Assembly (NCBI RefSeq): GCF_037975245.1 | Contig: NC_092565.1 | Span: forward strand, 19,633,999 to 19,697,998 | DNA: 64,000 nt | Direction of reading: 5' to 3' | Source of the DNA: Apostichopus japonicus | Taxonomy: Eukaryota > Echinodermata > Holothuroidea > Aspidochirotida > Stichopodidae | In this document: positions 13,480 to 25,835 of the stretch, piece by piece | Layout: each line of letters starts with the position of its first letter | Numbering within the stretch: the stretch's first letter is position 1 | The notes under the pieces: model-generated | What the model was told of the DNA's origin: nothing | Database searches by the model: none | Seen by the model: the letters and a program-made list of their open reading frames with translations, nothing else | Program-made: the position numbers and the translations under genes

Positions 13480-13570
13480 CACATTCCACAACCCCCCCCC
13501 ACAACCCCCTCCCCGTCCCCAACACCGCAACACCCTCCTCCACCCCCAACACCCTCCCCCACCCCCAGAA
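13480..13570. repeat. C-rich low-complexity tract
   Basis: A run of CCCCCAACACC-type text on the plus strand, about 90 bp. It makes proline-rich open frames that are not genes. Confidence 0.8.
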
Positions 13571-14433
13571 ATATTTGTGATTACATATTCTTACTACTTG
13601 ACAATTTCATTTGACAGGCATTACTTCCAGCTCCATTGCTTAGTGGAAATCAACACAGAGTATGTCGCTTCAAAGAAACGTCACTACACTGTTTTGAAGC
13701 TGTTCTGCGTCTGCCATTTACTACGAAAGATGAAGCTTGTGGCTGGCTCAATGACTTTGAAGAATCATCCCACAGTACATGGAGAGTGTCACAGACTTTC
13801 CCACATTCTGGATTGAAGAATACGTCATATGAGTGGATTGCTGGTGGTGTGTGTATGGACGATAGGGGGGGGGGGGGCGGCTTGTGCAATGATTGGTTCA
13901 CAGATTATTTTCAGTAAACAGAACTCACACGGTTTATTTATTTCATGGCCTGCTCTTATTGTTCTCCGATTCCGAACATAAACATTCAGTGAGGCAGCCA
14001 GGGGGGGGGGGCACAGGGGGGCAAATTTTACCCACATAAATTATGGGGACGCAATTTACAATTTGTAGAATGAAAAAAGGTAGATTGAAAAAACTTTGAG
14101 AGTTGGGAACTGAGGTGGGTAGTCATGTGAATGGGTTGACTTAACCTTGATTTTTCTACTTATATTCCTGCATATTATAAATAATAAATCTTGTTGGAAA
14201 ATACCCCACCTTTTAGCATTTTTGTCCATATCTGTGGTATGGCTCTTATATTTTATGAAAGGCAAACCCTATTACAGGTGTTCCAATAGGCCAGTCAGAA
14301 TATACGACTGTCAGTTCCATAAAATGTAATTTGTTATAAAAGAAAGGTAGTGATTATGCTCATATTTTTATTTAATGCTTGATAATGGTTCAAAATTGTT
14401 GAATCTATGAATATATCCTGCACTAATTGTTTT

Positions 14434-14910
14434 CATTCCTTGACTCCAGTTGAGGAATCTATGCAGTCATGTCAGTGTGTGTGTGTGATGCCTGGCTTGT
14501 TAACACGATAACTTGCCCCCACTTAGATATATGAGGCTCATACTTGGGATGTGTGTTCGGTGTTCCCCATAATGAGTACATGATCCGTATCGTTTTGGGG
14601 CCAGGTCAGAGATTTTCTGAGGTCAAATTATGGAAATCTTGTTAACACGATAAGTCCCGAATGCTTGGTCCGATCAGGCAGAGATTTGGTATGTAGTTTT
14701 CTTATGGGAGATCAAGAACCCTCTTGTTTCTGATGTAGACCAGTGGCCAGTTTTGGCCTATGTTGGCTTGCTAACACAATAACTTTAATTGGGACTTCAA
14801 TCAATATTTGGAGTCTTCTGATATCGTGTCTCTCACAAGCTTTCACAATTTGGACCTCTCCTGACCTTGAAAGACCTTTAACTGATACCAAAAAAACAAG
14901 TATTCTTGCC
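14434..14910 (+). repeat. hairpin-headed TG/GGTCA dispersed repeat, copy 1
   Basis: The head hairpin ATTCCT...AGGAAT (14435-14458) is followed by CTATGCAG, a (TG)n tract and GATGCCTGGCTTGTTAACAC. Units of roughly 130-145 bp restart at TTAACACGATAA or CTAACACAATAA near 14498, 14642 and 14770. Same family as 22458, 28098 and 41907. Confidence 0.75.
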
Positions 14911-15596
14911 ATCTACATGGATAATTAAGCTCATATCGCTGCCGCTTGCGTTTTCTAGTTAAATCGGGAGGAGACAGAAACATGACTAAGTGGCGTCAGC
15001 AGAATGTTTAGAGAGTTACATGCTCTCTGAGACGTTGGGGGCATTGGTGCCCCTCCGAGGACCATTCGCCCAAAAAAGTTTTCGATGTATGAGTCTCGAC
15101 AACATGCACGTAAGAGCATCAGATCAGAGTGCATGCAACCCCCCCTCCTCGCCCCTCCCCCCAATGCTTTTTGAGGATTTGTGCTCCGGTCGTGACAGCA
15201 GGGTCTGGAAAAGTTATAAATGAACCTCCCGTGGTATTGATTATCGTCCTTGACAAGTTCTGGCGAAAAAGTTAGATGTGTCACTTCATATTAAACCAGG
15301 TAGGCCCACTGACCTTTCAATGCTAAAAACCTACAAAGATACATGTATTGTGCCCCATATTGTTTTATCCATCGATCTCAATTATTTGTTCATCTATAAA
15401 TGAACGAGTAAACAAAGTTTCAAACGCCGAAAAGGGTAAATTCATTCTCAATTTTCGACTTGAAAAATCAAGTTTTAAACTGGCAGATTGGTTGATACAT
15501 GTTCTAGAGAACATTCTTTGATGGATCCCAAAAATATAGGACTTTGAAATTTTCGTGTCATGGCCACTTTAAACAGTTGTCACTTGCGTCTGTATT

Positions 15597-15650
15597 AACT
15601 ATAACCAGGGAGCTGCTACTGTTAGAGTAGCAGCTCCCTGCTATAACTGT
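15597..15650. repeat. perfect 15-bp hairpin (CAGGGAG family), copy 1
   Basis: CAGGGAGCTGCTACT (15606-15620), a 5-nt loop, then its exact complement (15626-15640). It is flanked by TATAACC and TATAACT. A relative lies at 37777-37816. Confidence 0.85.
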
Positions 15651-15789
15651 GCCTAAATAGCAATGTCCCTCTGAACTATACTATTTATTATACTGGTACG
15701 TGCACTAGAAACCCTGACATGTAACTTAATTGAGAACTTTCAGCACCCAAACAAACACCCGAGTGATATCACTGCATAGTCTGTGACGT

Positions 15790-15890
15790 GGACCAATAAG
15801 CCGTAACAACGACCGATAGTCCACGCCCATTATGCTAATGTGGCCGCGTCGAAGTGGGAAAAATAATTTCGCCAGCGGCCCTTGGCTTAG
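15790..15890 (-). repeat. dispersed repeat arm B
   Basis: An inverted copy of the 12.94-kb block. The core of about 38 nt around the GCGGCC and TTTCCCACTTCG text is nearly identical, with looser similarity out to CGTCACAG. The 2.8 kb between the arms contains no transposase, so these may be two solo copies and not one element. Confidence 0.65.
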
Positions 15891-18750
15891 GACCAAGTCA
15901 TTTTTGCTTCTCGGCCTTAATTAAATTTGACTTTCATCATATGCAGTGTATATTCTTTCAACTCAGAGATACACAGCACACTGTTGGAAGCTCATATTCT
16001 GGGACCCTCATACAGTCTTTTCGGCAGGACTTTCCAAAATAATCCTATCGTCCCTTTCATTGCGACACTTTCCACCCAACCCTGCCCCTCCCCTCCACAA
16101 CACACATACAAATCCATGGGAATTTTGTACTTCTCTGCAAAACATACACCTGTATCTGACCTTATAGAAAGTTTCCAGAATATGATTTGTTCTTGTAGTT
16201 AACACGTACGTAGACCTAGATTTCTTCAAGTTAAGAAACTATACTTTACGTATAATTTATTTTGAACAATCTATAATAAACTGGCAATTGAGCTGGTTAC
16301 AGATTTGCACGAGTTTTTACCGCAAAAGCATCCTCCTACATAGGCCATAATATAGTTTACTTTGTTTTGGGGTAGGTGATGAAGTAGGGGACTCTCCGGC
16401 TGCTGAAGAATCAAGAGATATTTTCATCTCGGAGGAGGAGCTCGGATTTAGGAAATTCAATTTCAGCTTTTACAAAATCCCTCCCGCTACCCAAAGAAAA
16501 GATGATATCAATAAATAAATTTTTAATTAGAAAAAATAACTAACTTTTTTTTATTGATTCTTCTACACTTAGATCTACGGTAAATTCAACGAGGTTTTAT
16601 ATGACATATACACTTAGCTGTACCTTCTTCGGAATCTGGTGTCTGAATTTCCCTTCGTGAGATAGGTGTATCATGCTATCAATGTTTTTTTTATAGATTA
16701 TAATTCCAATAAAGTCATGAGAAATTTCTCATACGGAGTGCGACATTCCACCCAAACTTCCCGGGAGCGTTATAACGTTTTACAAGGTTGTCAGACTTTG
16801 ACCTGTGCTGAACTTTGACATATATACCCTAAAGAAAATAAAATACAATGGAACCAATTTAACTAAGCCTCCTCATTCTTAGCATGAAATGTCATCCAAG
16901 TTTCTCTTCTCTAGAGGTATTTAAATTTACACCTTGTCTGACCTCAAATCGCATATGACCTCCAATAAAAATTAGGCAATAAGAATCTGCTCAATACTGT
17001 GAGGCAATCATATACTACATATTAGATTCATCCAAGTTTCCCTTCTTGAAATATATTGTGTTTTACAAGGTTAGTTCAGTTTCTGACCACTGGTGACTTA
17101 TACTGACCTTTGACATTAGTTATAATAGCATTATGGTTAATTAACTCAAAACGGAGCATCCACATACCGGGGCCTTTTTTTAACATACTAACTGGGGCAG
17201 GGGGATCAATAGGTGGAATGGATATCAACAAATTCTGCATGTGTACATGACATTGGGTCAATTTAGAGAAGGGGCATCTCAATGCCCCCTCCCACCAAAT
17301 GTTGTTCTTGCCACCCCCCCCCCCAATACAACAGCCACCTCTATAGTTCCCATGAAAACAAATTCAGGAACTTCCCATGTCCAAAAATAAATAAGCAGGA
17401 TTACCGTATAACTCGTTGAGTATAATTTACTTGCATCTAACTCGAAAATTCTACTGTTTTGAAGCTATCTGAAGAGGAATGAAAACCGCCAAGATTCGCT
17501 CCTCGACCCCCACCTCTGTGGCTCTGTGGCGGGTCCCTGGACCCCACGCCAGCGTGACTTAGCGCTCCAGGCCATCCTCTTTTGACGTCAGCTTGCATTA
17601 ATCGCATTATGTGCTCATCAAGCTTTGATCTCATTTTGCTGTCCCCTTCGGGCCCACTCGAGGTTCCTGCATTGTAATAATGTGATATTTAATTAGTTCT
17701 TCTCATAGAAGAATAAACTTTAGCAAAGACTTTGTGTAAAGTTTGTTTTGTTAAGACTGTTAAATTAATTGGGATAACAGTGGTAAAGCATAATTTCATG
17801 TTTTTACACAAGTTCTACAAGTACTACTTGACTCAGACTCGACTTTCACTAGACTCGAGTCAAATGCAAGGAGCCCGGGATAGGGGGGGGGGGTGGGGAC
17901 GAACGGGGGTAAATACTACCCAGTATTTGTTTTTAAACATCAAAAGCGCCCCTATAATTATAAACGAACTGACACCTTTCCGTAGTAAAATCACCCCGTT
18001 TCCATTTTTGTAATTAAGGAGTGACCATTTGTTATTTCAAAGTGCCCTGTTGTTGACCAATTAAGTGACATTGTAATCAAGAAGTGCCATGTGGTTGAAA
18101 ATGTAGAACATAGTATAATTAAAAAGGAAAAGGACGCTATTGATTAAAAACGTTCAAATGCTGATAGTACGGAATGCACATATGATGAAAAGTCGGTGCC
18201 CCCCGGGCAAGGGGGTTTAGCCAGTCCCCTGACCCCTCAATCTCGTCTGGCCTGGCCCCTGCATTTGTTTTTATCGGTTTTCTGTTGCAGTGAAAGAAAA
18301 CGACTCGAGAAGAAAAATCACAGCAATCACGGACGGTTGTGCTGCTGCTCATTCCTGTCATAGTTTAATTGTTCCATTCCTGAGCAAATATTTCCAGTCT
18401 AAACATAGGATTTCCCCGTTCTAAAACCGGATCCTTCCAGAATCACATCACTCATGACTGGTTTTCTAGAAAATCGGGAAGTGGTGTTCAACGGGCAGTC
18501 AACCCTTTGTAATAAGTGGTAGAAGCCAACCACATCGAAGTATTATGCAAGGACAAAAGTACACGGTACGATTACTTAGTACGTACATGTGTTTCTTACA
18601 ACGTGAAGATCATATGCTATAGCATTTACACACCCCATACATATGAGGACGTTTATGTACGACTACGCAGTGAAACATTTGGAATGGCAGTAGGCTTTTA
18701 TGTACATTCATCATTTGTGAAGTCACCAACTATCCAAATGCTAGATCGAT

Positions 18751-19026
18751 ATGCCAACTGATACTGTGGCATTATCTCGCATGGCAGAAATATCGTCACC
18801 AAAATTACGAGGTGCAATAGGTGTTCCACCTTCTCTTCCAAGGATTCCAGATCATGGTTTCAGAGTTCGGATAAGTGATATGGACAATCCTGAATCTGAA
18901 CATGCTGCAGAAGAATATGATTACGAAAGTTTGCCCGAAACGTCATCATTTACCACATTTATGATAGCCGGGGCTATTGCAGGAATCATGGAACATTGTG
19001 TCATGTATCCTGTAGATTGCGTCAAG
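18751..19026 (+). CDS. SLC25A37/28-like: mitoferrin exon 1
   Basis: It encodes 92 residues and ends in phase 0 at donor GTAAGG. It carries a 55-residue polar leader, the family motif DYESLP, and the first helix through YPVDCVK. It is coding from the ATG on; the 5' leader and promoter upstream cannot be bounded. Confidence 0.93.
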
Positions 19027-22000
19027 GTAAGGTGTTGCAAGTTGGAGAAAATCGCAATCTACTCCTGAAGTACCTCTCGAAAGTAATTCCCCTTCGCGCA
19101 TTCTAATGAAGTTGAGTTGTTTGCAACGTGTATGTTAGGCTACCACTTAGGCTACAATAGTTCACGACGTTGCAAACGAATGTCACTGTGGTGTGTATAG
19201 TGCAGCCATGATGAACGTAGACGTAAGCATGAAACTTAATGGATCCTTAACAATATTAGCAATATGCAACATGAGGTGTAGGCTGTAAACGTAACCCAGG
19301 TTTAATCCTCATGCGAAATTGCATTTAATTGTTATAAGTAGGTCTGGGCTACCTCTCCATTTCCGTTCTTGCTTTTGTCCTTGGTAAACTAAAACTACTG
19401 TAGGCTGCAGTATAGGTGCATTGCACAAGTTTTTAAGAAGCCACAAGTTGTGTTGCATGGGTACCGTTGTTTTCCGCACACGTTACTTTCCGCTGAAACA
19501 AAACGGTGTTTTCCGCAAACAAATTTGTCAGCGGAAAACAACGTTTTTTTCAGCGGAAAGTAACGTTTTTTTTTGGAGGGACAGAATAACTCACTGAATT
19601 GATTAGGCACATGGAATGATTTAGGAAGGTGGAGAAGATAGGATTTAACTGTAACAGGATAAATCGGCCATGATTTTAGATGTAACTCGTAAGAAAGGTG
19701 GTGCAAAATGCGTGTTCGACTATTAAAACAGCCCTTACTTATACAGCCATTTCCAGCGAAAATCAAAGATACCGCCTTTTACAATTTTTTTTTTAAACTA
19801 TCATTACGCGGACCGCAGTTTTAATACTTTATTAGATTGTCAATCCTTCATAACGCGGGTGTCCCTTTGCCCTTTTATCGGCCGACCACCACATACTTCT
19901 TTAATAATCCCTAATTACACACCCCCCAAGCCTCCTCTGTATTATAAGCAGCTTAACTTTTCTGACATGAACTCAGTCTAACCAACCTTTATCGACGTTC
20001 TTTGATACTTTCTCATGTTATTTTAATCATCCTGCCCGAATTTGGTATCCTAATATATGCGGAAAATATAGTATACAGGAAGGTGAAAAAAAGGTGTTTT
20101 CCGCAGAAGAATTTTTTCATCGGAAAGTAATCAGCGGAAAGTAACGTATGCGGAAAACAACTGAAACCGTGTTGCATAGCCTAATGTTACTGTTATGGAG
20201 GTGTACCTAACGAAAAGTGGAGCCAGGCTATGTCTTACTTAGAGCTAAGCTGATGTTTGGGACTGACAATGGTTGATTTGCTGACAGGATATAGTTACAG
20301 GATCTGATGAACATCTCAAATTTCCTTCTGCCAAACAATGATATTAGTATTTGAATATATAATGCAGTTGCAACTGTGCAATAATAATAGATGAAAGTCC
20401 TTGTTGGTGTTGGTTATCCTATGAAGTTGTGTTTTCATTATTATTTTGTCTTCTTTGATAACTTTAGGGAGTCAACTAGGGAAGATTAACGGCTTAATTG
20501 CAGAATACCCCGCAACACAAAGCTCCACGCACTACTGACGGTGTAGACAGTTTAGCCACAGCAGCATAATACATTGAACTTATTTTTGGCATTTTACATC
20601 GTATTGAACTTTTTAACACTGTTTATAGAAAGAACATATATGTATATGTAATCCATAATGAATAATTAACAGTATACATTTGGAATACATGTTTTGTAAA
20701 AAGGTAGGCAAAATGATGCTGTTTTGGTCTGACAATTTTTGTTGCTTTCTCTTTTATGTTTAAACTAGGCAAATTTATGCAAATCTGGCACTATTTAAAG
20801 TTCTACTATTTCTTTCTCAATGGAATGATGCTGACTAGTCAAGCAAAGTACAAGCCTTGTTCTCCCATCGCTCACATATTGAAATTCCTTTGCCATTTGG
20901 GCCATATAAAGCTATGTCAGTCCCCATAGCAACATCTGCCATGGTAATGATTAATTTTCCTGAGTAGCTGCTCTTGGCATTGCCACCCTTGGTGGGGTAC
21001 TCCAGGGTGACCGGAAGCCCATGACTGAGGGAGGGGTCAAAACTTGTCTGTGTGTGTGGGTGTGTCCAATTTATTGTCAAATTTAGTTAAAAGTTTTAGT
21101 TTTTTGGCTATAACTCCAAGTGGAAACATTGAAATGACATAGAAACTTCACAGTCCTAATAACAATTTGACAAGTACAATAAAAATATGTGGTTGCCATG
21201 GAACCGAGGTCAAAGTTTAAGTGGTTAAAGGCCCTCTTGTTTAAGATGTGATTCTAGTATTGCAGTTCCATAGTATCAAAAGTTGACCAAAATCAATTCA
21301 AAACCCTGCTTTTTAAAAAGACATTAACTTAAGTGATTATTTGCGACAATTACCAAGTTGTTTTGTTGCATACATACTGTATGTTCAACTTAGGTTAAAA
21401 GGCTGAGATGAGGTATTTTTAATTTTTCCCATTGAGTGACAAACTATGTAACGTTTACCTCACAAACAGGTTTCCCTTCTTCCTTTCGTAGCATGCATTC
21501 TCTGAATTGCGATTACTAGATAGAATAGATTTATGCTTAAATGAGCTACAAAATTATCATGTACAGATAAAATTGTATTTCTGAGCCATGCTTTTTGCTG
21601 AAATGTTTCCCCTCTACTGCAGTTAGGAGATGCAAATAACATCATTTATAAATTATTTTTCAATAAAGGACATTTAGATGGTAGAGTGTATTAGTATAGT
21701 ACAGCAATATACACCTTTCTGTTGATTGAAATTTGCTCCGTACCATATGCTCTTGAGTGATGTTCGTCGGTACCAGTAATAATAATACGGTACACATGTA
21801 TGATGTGGGCAGTAAGAGGTTACGTTACTACTCGACTCTTTCGTGCCATGCACAGTAGCACCTGCCCAAGTGATAAATATCCTGTTGGAAATTACGATAT
21901 CTGTTGTTCAGAAAACAGCCTACCTTTTGCGAAAAATACAGATAGTTATACAAGGAACTGACTGTTTGCTTTGTCCTTCAGAAGCCATGTTTGTTTTGGG

Positions 22001-25000
22001 TAGGCTTTATGATCTATTTAAAACTCTATCTTGATAGTGACCGTTAAATGTTTGTTGCCAGCACTCTTGTAATATAAAATACTGTGTATATACTGTACAC
22101 ATACACACAAATTGCTGTACAGGCAGAATTGCAAGAGCAAAGAAATTGTAAAAGAGTAACTAGAGCGCTCTGTGTTTCTGTCAATGATTTAAAAAGTTGA
22201 TCCGTTTCTTGTCCATGTTTGCCAAGTAGTGTCACAGGGAAATATCTTTGTGATTATGACTAATGTTGGTGTCATTTGTTGCATGTTTTATCTAGTGCTG
22301 CAAGTTTTTTGTAACCAATAAATATGATAATGCACCATATGCAATGCTTTAAATTTTGTAAATTATCTCATTGTTGGTGGGGGTGAGTTTAGGTTAACAA
22401 AGTTTTGATGAGTTTGACAGATTTAAGTAACAGACCTGCTTTCAATACCTTGGTGTTAGGTTCCCTGCTGGAAGTAAAGGAACCTATGCAGTAATGTTGG
22501 CATGTGTGTGTGCGTGCGCTTGTGACACTTGACTGGGTCCGCGATCAACAACGGAGTGATGGATATGTGTCGTACTTGCTATGTAGATGCATTATAGTGA
22601 GGTGTGCCCTTTGGATTTTGGCTCTGACCTTATGAATATGAACAAGGTTATAGTCAAACGTAAAAACCTTTACATTGCAATAACTCTAACCTTCAGTCGG
22701 ATTTTAGCCTAATTTAGTGTGCAGTTGGGACCATCTGGGCCCAAAAAAGTCTGGGTCCATTTTTGGGCCAAGTTGGCCCTAATTTTATTTCCACCTCAAA
22801 TGCATTCTGGGAAACATTCTTTGGGTGCAAAATTGTGAGGCCCAATAGTTTTGGGACCATTTAGGGTCCGAATTTTTGGGGATCAATTATTATTGGGTGT
22901 CAAATGTATCTGTGAGCCACTTTGTTTTTGACAAAACACTAATCATGTTGGTATTATGGCTTTACCTGAAAGAGAAACAACGAATCGCTAAGCCTACTGA
23001 AAGAGAAACAATGAATTGCTAATGCTAAGCCTGTTTGCGTTTTGGTTTTATCTGTTTTTAACTGATTTTCTTTCATTTTCATTGTTTCTGTCCTAGACAC
23101 GGATGCAAGCGCTGTCCCCAGCACCAGGAACACCTCATTACAGAAATGTTGGCAATGCGTTGAAGACAATTGTTCGTCAGGAGGGCCTCTCCAGGACTTT
23201 GCGGGGGCTGCCATTGGTAGCCACAGGGGCGGGACCTTCCCATGCCTTGTATTTTGCATGCTATGAGAAATTGAAGACAGTACTCAGCGCCCATCCTGGC
23301 AAAAATCCATTCGCAAATGGTACTTCAGTTGTTATTAGGAATATGAGTACCATAACTGTACTACAATTGTTTATTTTGTCCAGGACCTTGTCTGTTTGTT
23401 TGTTTTTGTTAAATGTTGTTTTTTTTTCCTTTTGCCCTTTTGCTAAGCACATTTTTTCACACTATTTCACATAAATAATCATAAAATATTTATCCCTTGA
23501 CCAAACAATTACAAAAGCAATTGGTTTGAGAGGGTTGTATGAAGGGGTGAGGTGTTTTTAAAATATCTTGGTTAATAACTGCATTAATTAACAGACAGGT
23601 CTTAAAATTCTGAGAATGGTTGGGTACCCTCCAGTGAGAATGAGGAGGGGAACCCTCTCATAAACCACGTTGCTTTGTCCACGCTATTGCACTTTCGATT
23701 TTTCTTAGTTTCATCTGAATACACATCTACTTTAACATTTGTTCAATTTCAGGAAACTAAGCAAAGCCATAATATAAACGTCCTTCAAATGTAAGTAACA
23801 TTGCTGGTCTGTGTAAACTATGTACTCCAGTTTGTGTGCTTTTGGTGGTAAGTTTGGCAAGAATATGCAAGTCAACAGACCAGCATATTCAAGCCTACAC
23901 AAAGTCATCTAACCGACGCAAGATTTCTTCACACCTGGAGTATTAGTAGTAAAGTGCACATTTGTCACAATGTTCATTTTGTTTATCTTTCTCTTTTTCA
24001 ATCTATTACAGCCGTAGCTGGAGGTGTGGCAACGATCGTCCACGATGCTGCAATGAATCCAGTGGATGGTAAAGAACTTCCTCATCATTAACATTTGACC
24101 TGTTGCCTATTTAAACATAAATATTCGCAAAACGATTCACTGATATTTGTGTCACATAGTATTGCTTATGTACTGTTGCTACTAGAGACTTTAAGCAGTC
24201 ACTTCAAAAACAGTTATCTCTCAGCTGTCATTGCATAACAGTCATACTCCATGTATCAGTCTAGACTGAACTGATGGCCTTTTAGAACTGTGCACCCTCA
24301 AATATAGAAAGTCTTACATGTCCAGTACCAAGACTGGGATAATGTTCAGATTTATTGTACATGGCTGTCAGTACTGCTTCACATATATTATTGTAACTTA
24401 AGTTTGCGGTGGTATTCCTTCCTGTCTTAATCTATTTCGAGCATATAAAGAAATTCTTGAATGATGTACATTCTGCTCTATCCATCCATGCAAAAAGTGG
24501 TAACATTTAGAGCTGATGTAATATGAGGGACTTGGTTTCCACGTGAATTCACATTTGGAAAGAAGAGTCCAGGAGTTGACAGGCAAATGTTTAGTTGATT
24601 GTTGTACTAATTTTGTTTATTATTATGATTTTTTTTTCCTGTTCCTGTTTTTGCACTACTTAAAATGATTGTGCACGGCTGCAGGAAAAGTTTTTGAAAT
24701 TTCAATATCTTAACAACATAATAATCGGCATGTAGATATTACTAAATAGGAGGTTTAAGAAGATAATAATAATAATACATAATTTTTATATAGCGCCAAA
24801 CAAACTATGAAATAATTATCGTAGCGCTTAACAAAATAATAACAATTATAACATATATGCTTTGGTGAAGAGATACATTTTGAGTGCTGATTTGAAACTG
24901 TTCACAGTATTGCACATTTTTATATGTTCTGGAAGTGAGTTCCACAGGCACAGTGCACTGGATGCAAACGTTCTCAAGCCGATATATCTCGATAGGAGGT

Positions 25001-25835
25001 TTCATAGAGTATGTTCCAGTGCACAATATTAAACATGTCAATCAACTTGTCAATGAAGATTGGAACCATTGATTTCGAGTGATTTCTCTATAATCGTTTT
25101 TATGCATACTTTCTTTATGTGTAATTTCTGGTGGAAACGTTTGCTAATTTGAAACTTTCTTGATTTTTTTTTCTTTTCATGTCTGTCTTGGATCTATGCT
25201 TGGTTGCCCTTTTGAAAATTTGGTTCGTGTTATTTCCCTTTTTACCTGTGGATCATGATGCTTGCCGCTGGACCGTATTTTGCCTGTGGAATAATACAAA
25301 AAAATGATGGTCATTAAAATTTAAAGTGATAAAGCAAAGACTACAAATGTACCATAGCCCCTTCACAAGTGCCGTGCAGTGTATCAAGCATGTGTACAGG
25401 ACCGAAGGCTTGGGTGCATTCTATCGCAGTTATTCAACACAGTTGACAATGAATATACCATTCCAGTGCATGCATTTTGTGGCCTACGAATTTGGACAGG
25501 AGTTCCTGAATCCTACGCGAAGGTACAACCCCGTCTCGCACGTGGTAGCGGGAGGTCTGGCGGGGGCCGTGGCTGCGGCCCTCACGACCCCGTTGGACGT
25601 GTGTAAGACACTCTTAAATACCCAGGAGGCCTGCATTGTGACGGAGAAGAACGGCATAGCAATAAGTGGAATGAAGAATGCATTCAGGACTGTTTATCAC
25701 AAGCAAGGCTTGAAAGGCTACTTCAAGGGTCTGCAGGCCAGAGTCATATTTCAAATGCCTGCCACAGCGCTTTCATGGTCCGTTTACGAATTTTTCAAGT
25801 ACTCCATTAGCCGGCAGAGAGCAGGAGGTTGGTAA
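18751..25835 (+). CDS. SLC25A37/28-like: mitoferrin, mitochondrial iron carrier (complete)
   Basis: A six-helix SLC25 carrier of the mitochondrial inner membrane that imports ferrous iron for heme and Fe-S cluster synthesis. Exons are 18751-19026, 23097-23319, 24012-24068 and 25327-25835, giving 354 residues; known mitoferrins have about 340-365. The start follows an in-frame TAG at 18742; a second ATG lies 10 codons later. Three carrier signatures are visible: YPVDCVKTRMQ (residues 86-96), NPVDVIKQRLQ (182-192) and [14 protein letters not shown]. The mitoferrin histidines are present in [18 protein letters not shown] and VHDAAMNP. Also diagnostic are [22 protein letters not shown] and [21 protein letters not shown]. 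All introns are GT-AG and phases agree. Vertebrates have two paralogues; which one this matches cannot be decided by eye. Confidence 0.96.
19459..20168. mobile_element. TIR element with 9-bp TSD in mitoferrin intron 1 (Mutator-like?)
   Basis: GTGTTGCAT is duplicated at 19450-19458 and 20169-20177. The inverted ends share GTTGTTTTCCGCA and ACGTTACTTTCCGCTGA, and further CGGAAA blocks repeat just inside both ends. Elements with 9-bp duplications and long ends include Mutator-like transposons; the superfamily is inferred. The 710-bp body has no transposase, so it is non-autonomous. Confidence 0.8.
22458..22900 (+). repeat. hairpin-headed TG/GGTCA dispersed repeat, copy 2
   Basis: The head hairpin AGGTTCC...GGAACCT (22458-22485) is followed by ATGCAGTAATG and a (TG)n/(GC) tract, as in the other copies, but the stem pairs differ. 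The downstream body (GGGCCC and GGGACCATTT text) is divergent. Confidence 0.65.
23097..23319 (+). CDS. SLC25A37/28-like: mitoferrin exon 2
   Basis: A 223-nt exon between acceptor TCCTAG and donor GTACTT. It starts [19 protein letters not shown] and includes [19 protein letters not shown], covering matrix loop 1 and helix 2. The last codon is split 1+2 with exon 3. Confidence 0.95.
23320..25326 (+). other. mitoferrin introns 2 and 3
   Basis: Intron 2 is 23320-24011 and intron 3 is 24069-25326, both GT-AG. Intron 3 contains a dispersed-repeat segment at about 24760-25040 with the text AATTTTTATATAGCGCC, which I take for an old retroelement fragment. Nothing else is visible. Confidence 0.7.
24012..24068 (+). 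CDS. SLC25A37/28-like: mitoferrin exon 3 (57 nt)
   Basis: A short exon between acceptor TTACAG and donor GTAAAG, encoding (A)[18 protein letters not shown]. It carries the second conserved histidine pair region and the start of carrier signature 2. It is too short to be seen as an open frame by itself. Confidence 0.93.
25327..25835 (+). CDS. SLC25A37/28-like: mitoferrin exon 4 with stop codon
   Basis: The acceptor is TTAAAG with a weak pyrimidine tract. It encodes [19 protein letters not shown] through ISRQRAGGW and TAA (25833-25835), covering helices 4-6 and the third signature TPLDVCK. This is the largest exon and it settles the family. Confidence 0.96.

Larger units (their letters stand above)
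19027..23096 (+). other. mitoferrin intron 1
   Basis: A 4.1-kb GT-AG intron. It contains the TIR element at 19459-20168 and the hairpin-headed repeat at 22458-22900. The rest is AT-rich with no gene visible. Confidence 0.85.
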